Shown: one piece after another, positions 6,180 to 9,526 of the stretch | Numbering within the stretch: the stretch's first letter is position 1 | Layout of the letters: each line of letters opens with the position of its first letter | Assembly (NCBI GenBank): GCA_012510755.1 | Contig: JAAZHL010000232.1 | Coordinates: 1-9,526 of the forward strand | DNA: 9,526 bases | Reading direction: 5' to 3' | Source: Leucobacter sp. | GTDB lineage: Bacteria; Actinomycetota; Actinomycetes; Actinomycetales; Microbacteriaceae | Notes under the pieces: model-generated | Databases searched by the model: none | Told to the model about the DNA's origin: nothing | Seen by the model: the letters and a program-made list of their open reading frames with translations, nothing else | Position numbers and translations under genes: made by a program

Positions 6180-7551
6180 TGCTGCCCTCTTCTTCTGCCG
6201 CAAGCGGCACTGACAACCGTACAGATGTGCCGTGCCCACCCGGACCCGCGAGCAAACGTGCTTCGCCGCCTGCCCGCTCCATTCGCCCAAGAATTGATTC
6301 TCGAATACCCATGCGGCCCTCTGCAATCTCTTCCAGTCGCACCCCGGCACCGCGGTCGGTCACATCGACAGCCACCCGGTCGGCATCGGTCTCGATGTAC
6401 ACAGTCACGTCGCCGCCAGCGTGACGCGCGGCATTCAGCATGGCTTCGCGGGCGGCCGCAACGATCGCCTCTGGCACTGGCCTTGCTGGCCCTACCGACA
6501 CGACCTCGAAGCGAACGGCATGCGCTTGTTCAAGCACCGCCGCGTGCGCCCGCAGCTCAGTCGCGATTGCCTCAGTGTCGAGTGGCGCTGCTCCGTCTGC
6601 CACACGAAAGAGCCAGTCGCGCAGGTCACGTTCTTGGCTTCGTGCCAGCCGCGCCACCTCGCCTCCCGGCTCTGAGCGCTGCTGTATCGCAGCGAGTGTT
6701 TGCAGCACCGAGTCATGCAGGTGGGCGGCAATCTCAGCGCGCTCGGCCTCACGCGCACGGGCCGACCGCTCTGCGATGAGTTCGCGATTGATGCGGAGCA
6801 CCCAGGGAGCAAGCGCCAAGGCCACGCCAGCCAGCACGGCGAGGGCTGCCGCGATGACGGTGAATGCGCTTGGCTGCTGCGCGGTGATAAAAAACATCAG
6901 CACTCCGCAGGCGACGAGGGCAAGCGCGCCGAGCACCCGTGGCAACAGGTGCCGCTCAGGGCGTTGCCGATCAGCAATTTGCCACCATGTCAGTCCAAGA
7001 CCCGCGAGCACCGCCAGACCGGGCAGCAGCAGTTCAAGCGGCAGCTGCACGCCGAGCTGGGTGAGCACGAGTCCGAAGCCGGCAACCAGCAAACAGGCGC
7101 CGAGCAACAATTCTGCGATGGGCCAGCGCGCCACAAACTTCGCGGCCGGTCGCCGCTGCCCAGCAGTCGCAGCGGCCGTCTGCGCGTCAGCAGTGAACGT
7201 CGCGGCAGCACCGGCACCCGCGCCAACACCTGCACCCGCGCCAGCACCAGCACTCGCGCCAGCACCGGCACCCGCAGCACCTGAGCCGGCCGTTGCACCG
7301 TTAGCGTGGGGTTCGCGCGCTGCTGGCCGAGTCAGAACGCTGCGCATCGGTTCCACCCGCACCCCGTCATCGCTAGGCACGAATACCCACAACCAGGCGT
7401 ACAAGAGCACACCGGCCCCGCCAAGCACAGCAAGCACCACCATCAACACGCGTACGGCCGTGACTGGCACACCGAGATGAGCCGCGAGCCCCCCGCACAC
7501 GCCCGCAAGCATGCGCTCGTCGCTCGCGCGAGTCAGGGTTGCGTGGGTCAT
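6172..7551 (-). CDS. PspC-domain sensor histidine kinase (HisKA_3/NarX-type)
   Basis: This 459-residue membrane kinase probably senses envelope stress and phosphorylates the response regulator encoded directly after it. An N-terminal PspC domain spans about 9-60 (SDERMLAGVCGGLAA, then VVLAVLGG and a membrane helix). A low-complexity Ala/Gly linker covers about 87-117. A membrane region of about four helices covers 143-252 (roughly 143-165, 170-190, 205-224, 229-252). The dimerization helix holds H279 in EIAAHLHDSVLQTL, the HisKA_3 phosphoacceptor. The ATPase domain is about 360-450, with the N-box AREAMLNAARHA (N373), D399-R-G-A-G, GRMGIRES and GGHGTSVRLSVP. All key residues are present. PspC at the head of a NarX-like kinase is known in actinobacteria. 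The ATG start has no good Shine-Dalgarno; a poor TTGGAT lies 6 nt upstream. The gene ends by overlapping the regulator by 8 bp. Confidence 0.94.
   Translation of the reverse strand: MTHATLTRASDERMLAGVCGGLAAHLGVPVTAVRVLMVVLAVLGGAGVLLYAWLWVFVPSDDGVRVEPMRSVLTRPAAREPHANGATAGSGAAGAGAGASAGAGAGAGVGAGAGAAATFTADAQTAAATAGQRRPAAKFVARWPIAELLLGACLLVAGFGLVLTQLGVQLPLELLLPGLAVLAGLGLTWWQIADRQRPERHLLPRVLGALALVACGVLMFFITAQQPSAFTVIAAALAVLAGVALALAPWVLRINRELIAERSARAREAERAEIAAHLHDSVLQTLAAIQQRSEPGGEVARLARSQERDLRDWLFRVADGAAPLDTEAIATELRAHAAVLEQAHAVRFEVVSVGPARPVPEAIVAAAREAMLNAARHAGGDVTVYIETDADRVAVDVTDRGAGVRLEEIAEGRMGIRESILGRMERAGGEARLLAGPGGHGTSVRLSVPLAAEEEGSNE
7211..7282 (-). repeat. 18-bp tandem repeat encoding the Ala/Gly linker of the kinase
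   Basis: Four 18-bp units (7211-7228, 7229-7246, 7247-7264, 7265-7282; plus-strand core C-C-x-G-C-A-C-C-C-G-C-G-C-C) encode alternating Ala-Gly on the minus strand. They form the flexible linker between PspC and the membrane domain of the kinase. Confidence 0.85.
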
Positions 7552-7581
7552 GGTTCAATCCAACCAGTTCAGCACCCATTT

Positions 7582-7618
7582 TTCGCACCACTTACGAAGA
7601 TTCAGGGGTCGCTCAGGG
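7582..7618. promoter_or_regulatory. Candidate operator region between kinase and PspC genes
   Basis: The 113-bp spacer between divergent start codons (7551 and 7665) holds an inverted repeat TTCG-N9-CGAA at 7582-7598. It also holds a direct repeat TCAGGG at 7602-7607 and 7613-7618, 11 bp apart (one helical turn). GGTTCA at 7552-7557 is inverted as TGAACC at 7619-7624. These are reasonable sites for a LuxR-type dimer controlling both operons. Neither gene shows a clear -10/-35 or a good Shine-Dalgarno here. Confidence 0.28.
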
Positions 7619-7664
7619 TGAACCCCGATGGCGGCTGCGGCGCACCTCACGGCAGACTCAAGAT

Positions 7665-9257
7665 ATGAACGAAACGACTCCCCCGAACGACACGACTCCC
7701 CCTGCAGAGCCGCGTCAGGCAGGCACAAGTGATCGATTCTTTTCGTGGCTGCGCGGGCTCGGCGTGGTGCGTAGCGACGACCGCTGGTTCGCCGGCGTCG
7801 CGTCGGGTATCGCTGCGAAGGCCAATATTGACCCGATCATTGTGCGCGGCGTGTTTGTGGTGCTCGCCGTGCTTGGCGGCCCTGGTATCTTGCTCTACAT
7901 CGCGGCCTGGCTGCTGCTTCCCGACTCGCTTGGACGCATTCAGCTCGAGCAACTGTTTCGCGGGCAGGCGTCAGCCGCCACGACAACGATTGCGGTGCTG
8001 CTTGGTGTGCTCGTCGTGCTTCCCTTGCTGTTTTGGTCGCTGCGCGCCATCTTCAGCGGACCGTGGGCGTGGGGACTGCCCGACTTCTGGCCAGATTGGG
8101 TGCAGGTCACCCTCGGGGTCGTCTGGTGGGCGGTCATCGTGCCGGCGGGCATTATTTGGTTGGTTGTCTGGCTGAGCACTCGTGCGGGGCGAGGATCACA
8201 GCCGCCAGCCCACCCCACCCCTCACGGTCAGTCCCACCATTCGGCGTCGTTCACCACATCATCACAGGGTGAGACCTTTGCTGCAGCAACATCAGGTGGG
8301 AATCCGCAGGCAGAGGGCGAAGCCAGCAGCCCATCGTTTGCCGAGCAAGCCAATCAGTTTGCTGAATCGGCGGGCCAGAAGGCAGAGCAGTGGGGGCAAC
8401 AGTTCAGCGAAAAGGCCGACCAGTGGGGGCAACAAGCGAGCGAAAAGTCCCGCGAGTGGGAGCAGTGGGGTCGTGACTACCACGAACGCTACGGGCTCAG
8501 CGCGGGCTTCGTAGCGGTCAGTCTCGCCCTCGCCCTCATTGCTGGCGGGCTCAGCGCTGCCATTACGTTCAGTCTCACCGAACACACTGCCACGACGCTC
8601 GTGCTCGGGCTCGTTGCCGCGGTTGCTGTGCTCGCACTCGCAATGATTCTTGCGGGGGTGCGCGGGAAAGACAGCGGCTGGCTCGGTTTTCTCGCCATCT
8701 GCGGCGTGATCGTGCTCATCTTTGCCCCGGTCAGCTCGCTGCTGCCTCAGCACACCGAGTTTGTTCCGTTCGGCAACACCGTGATGGTTGTGACGCCCAA
8801 CGACGATGACCGCGCAAGTGTGAAGGTCGGCGGCAACACGACGGTTGACCTTGGCGAACTCACCCGCAGCTCCGAAGCGAGCGAGATCGATGTCTGGCTG
8901 CTCGGCGGCAACGTCACGGTGCGACTGCCTGAGACCCACGCGACCACGGTGCACGTGAACTTGCTCGCTGGCAATGTGCGAGACGAGCGTCTTGCGAGCG
9001 CTGAGCGCAGACAGGGCGGAATCTTTGTCTCGCGCACGTTTACCCATGGCGTGAGCACATCGAGCTCTGCCACGGCAGACGCTGCCACAGTCGTCAACAT
9101 TCACCTCATGGGTGGCAATATTTACCTCGAAGAGAGCACGCCTGACACCCGAGCAGCGGCCGAGCGAGAAGAGCAGCTGCGCACCGACGAAGAACGACGC
9201 GAGCGTGAGATTGAACGGCTCGAGCAACAGATCAAAGAGCTAGAGAGGGCAGCATGA
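7665..9257 (+). CDS. PspC-domain membrane protein with hendecad helix and toast-rack-like C-terminus
   Basis: This 530-residue membrane protein is probably the target or modulator of the divergent two-component system. In order: a Pro/Thr-rich N-tail; PspC domain about 36-87 (SDDRWFAGVASGIAA, VVLAVLGG); membrane helices about 104-126 and 145-170; a hydrophilic segment 171-276 ending in 11-residue Trp-containing repeats (about 230-273); three more helices about 280-302, 311-331 and 338-360. A soluble domain at about 365-490 has repeated strand-GGN/AGN turns (VKVGGNTTVDL, WLLGGNVTVRLP, VNLLAGNV, IHLMGGNIYLEE). This looks like the toast-rack/LiaF-type domain often fused to PspC. A charged coiled coil covers about 495-528. 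ATG 7665 is chosen because the earlier in-frame sequence is not protein-like and covers the promoter region; no Shine-Dalgarno is obvious. It overlaps the next gene by ATGA. The exact ligand is unknown. Confidence 0.9.
   Translation: MNETTPPNDTTPPAEPRQAGTSDRFFSWLRGLGVVRSDDRWFAGVASGIAAKANIDPIIVRGVFVVLAVLGGPGILLYIAAWLLLPDSLGRIQLEQLFRGQASAATTTIAVLLGVLVVLPLLFWSLRAIFSGPWAWGLPDFWPDWVQVTLGVVWWAVIVPAGIIWLVVWLSTRAGRGSQPPAHPTPHGQSHHSASFTTSSQGETFAAATSGGNPQAEGEASSPSFAEQANQFAESAGQKAEQWGQQFSEKADQWGQQASEKSREWEQWGRDYHERYGLSAGFVAVSLALALIAGGLSAAITFSLTEHTATTLVLGLVAAVAVLALAMILAGVRGKDSGWLGFLAICGVIVLIFAPVSSLLPQHTEFVPFGNTVMVVTPNDDDRASVKVGGNTTVDLGELTRSSEASEIDVWLLGGNVTVRLPETHATTVHVNLLAGNVRDERLASAERRQGGIFVSRTFTHGVSTSSSATADAATVVNIHLMGGNIYLEESTPDTRAAAEREEQLRTDEERREREIERLEQQIKELERAA
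8352..8483 (+). repeat. 33-bp (11-residue) repeats in the PspC protein
   Basis: Four in-frame 33-bp units start at 8352, 8385, 8418 and 8451. They encode NQFAESAGQKA, EQWGQQFSEKA, DQWGQQASEKS and REWEQWGRDYH. Units 2 and 3 are close at DNA level (shared CAGTGGGGGCAACA); 1 and 4 are degenerate. Aromatic residues recur at position 3 of each unit, giving a hendecad (11/3) pattern of an amphipathic helix. Confidence 0.82.
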
Positions 9258-9511
9258 GCGAGCAGCCACACCACCCAGTTGAGCACGTTGCGTCTGGCAC
9301 ATCAGGCGATCTCCACGGCAACCAGCGGCGCCCGCGCACAGGGCCGATTGTCTGGGGCGCCCTGATCCTCGTATTCTGCGCGTTTGTCACGCAGCGCACC
9401 CTCGCCCCCGGCACCGTCAATGCTACGACCTGGATCATTGCCTCGATGATCGGCCTCGGCGCCCTGCTGCTAATCGTGGGTGTTGCGGTGATCTTCAGAT
9501 CACGTCGCTGA
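9254..9511 (+). CDS. Small two-helix membrane protein coupled to the PspC gene
   Basis: The protein has 85 residues. ATG overlaps the PspC stop as ATGA and is preceded by GAGAGGG about 5 nt upstream, so it is very likely translated in coupling with the PspC protein. A hydrophilic N-terminal tail (1-30, with HH and RRPR) is followed by two membrane helices at about 31-47 and 58-81 and ends in FRSRR, which suggests both ends face the cytoplasm. I do not recognise a family. Tight coupling suggests an accessory subunit or small partner of the PspC membrane protein. No further gene start is visible in the last 15 bases. Confidence 0.85.
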   Translation: MSEQPHHPVEHVASGTSGDLHGNQRRPRTGPIVWGALILVFCAFVTQRTLAPGTVNATTWIIASMIGLGALLLIVGVAVIFRSRR

Positions 9512-9526
9512 GGTGCGCGTTCAGGC

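Noticed and set aside
6180..6350. Upstream extension of the response regulator frame
   Set aside because: It lies wholly inside the kinase ATPase domain in another frame. The ATG at 6179 with Shine-Dalgarno and the 8-bp overlap is the sensible start.
6440..7480. 346-codon plus-strand frame opposite the kinase
   Set aside because: It is an Ala/Ser/Pro/Arg-rich shadow typical of high-GC antisense frames. The kinase motifs on the minus strand are complete.
7539..7664. Longer start for the PspC membrane protein
   Set aside because: The extension overlaps the kinase start codon and the divergent promoter region, and it encodes non-conserved-looking sequence. ATG 7665 fits better.
8292..9227. 311-codon minus-strand frame opposite the PspC gene
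   Set aside because: It is antisense to the conserved PspC protein, with no domain or ribosome-binding signal.

Overview
The window is high-GC, gene-dense DNA with frequent GTG starts and possible leaderless starts. It carries a Pmt-type protein mannosyltransferase and PspC-domain signalling genes. Together these suggest an actinomycete, most likely a member of Microbacteriaceae; the family-level guess is inference. There are nine protein-coding genes, one of them cut by the left edge. I saw no tRNA, rRNA, insertion sequence, integrase or CRISPR.

Left part (1-1383, all minus strand): a small cassette resembling a type VII secretion substrate locus. It holds a WXG100-family protein, a second ~96-residue helical protein of EspC-like shape, and a larger helical protein that runs off the left edge still open. 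The size pattern and order recall the 'two small helical partners, then a large effector' layout of LXG-type toxin loci. The presumed effector end lies outside the window. A strong intrinsic terminator at 1546-1587 separates this cassette from proS.

Middle (1608-5275): proS, the bacterial-type prolyl-tRNA synthetase, on the minus strand, and divergently on the plus strand a protein O-mannosyltransferase (Pmt). Both start with GTG, lack a Shine-Dalgarno, and have a TAnnnT -10 box ending exactly 7 nt before the start codon, so both mRNAs may be leaderless. The Pmt cytoplasmic loop carries an insertion of about 80 residues built from an 18-bp repeat present in both orientations. The spacer after pmt holds a separate 19-bp tandem repeat.

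Right part (5430-9511): an envelope-stress-like module in divergent arrangement. On the minus strand a sensor histidine kinase with an N-terminal PspC domain overlaps by 8 bp a NarL/LuxR-type response regulator. On the plus strand lie a second PspC-domain membrane protein, with a C-terminal GGN-repeat (toast-rack-like) domain, and a small two-helix membrane protein overlapping it by ATGA. The two PspC domains match at 25 of 52 ungapped positions, suggesting that kinase and membrane protein sense the same thing or contact each other, in the manner of LiaF/LiaS. The 113-bp divergent promoter region contains candidate operator repeats.

A recurring oddity is short in-frame tandem repeats (9, 18, 18 and 33 bp) in four consecutive genes, plus the 19-bp intergenic array. 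The region looks prone to minisatellite growth.
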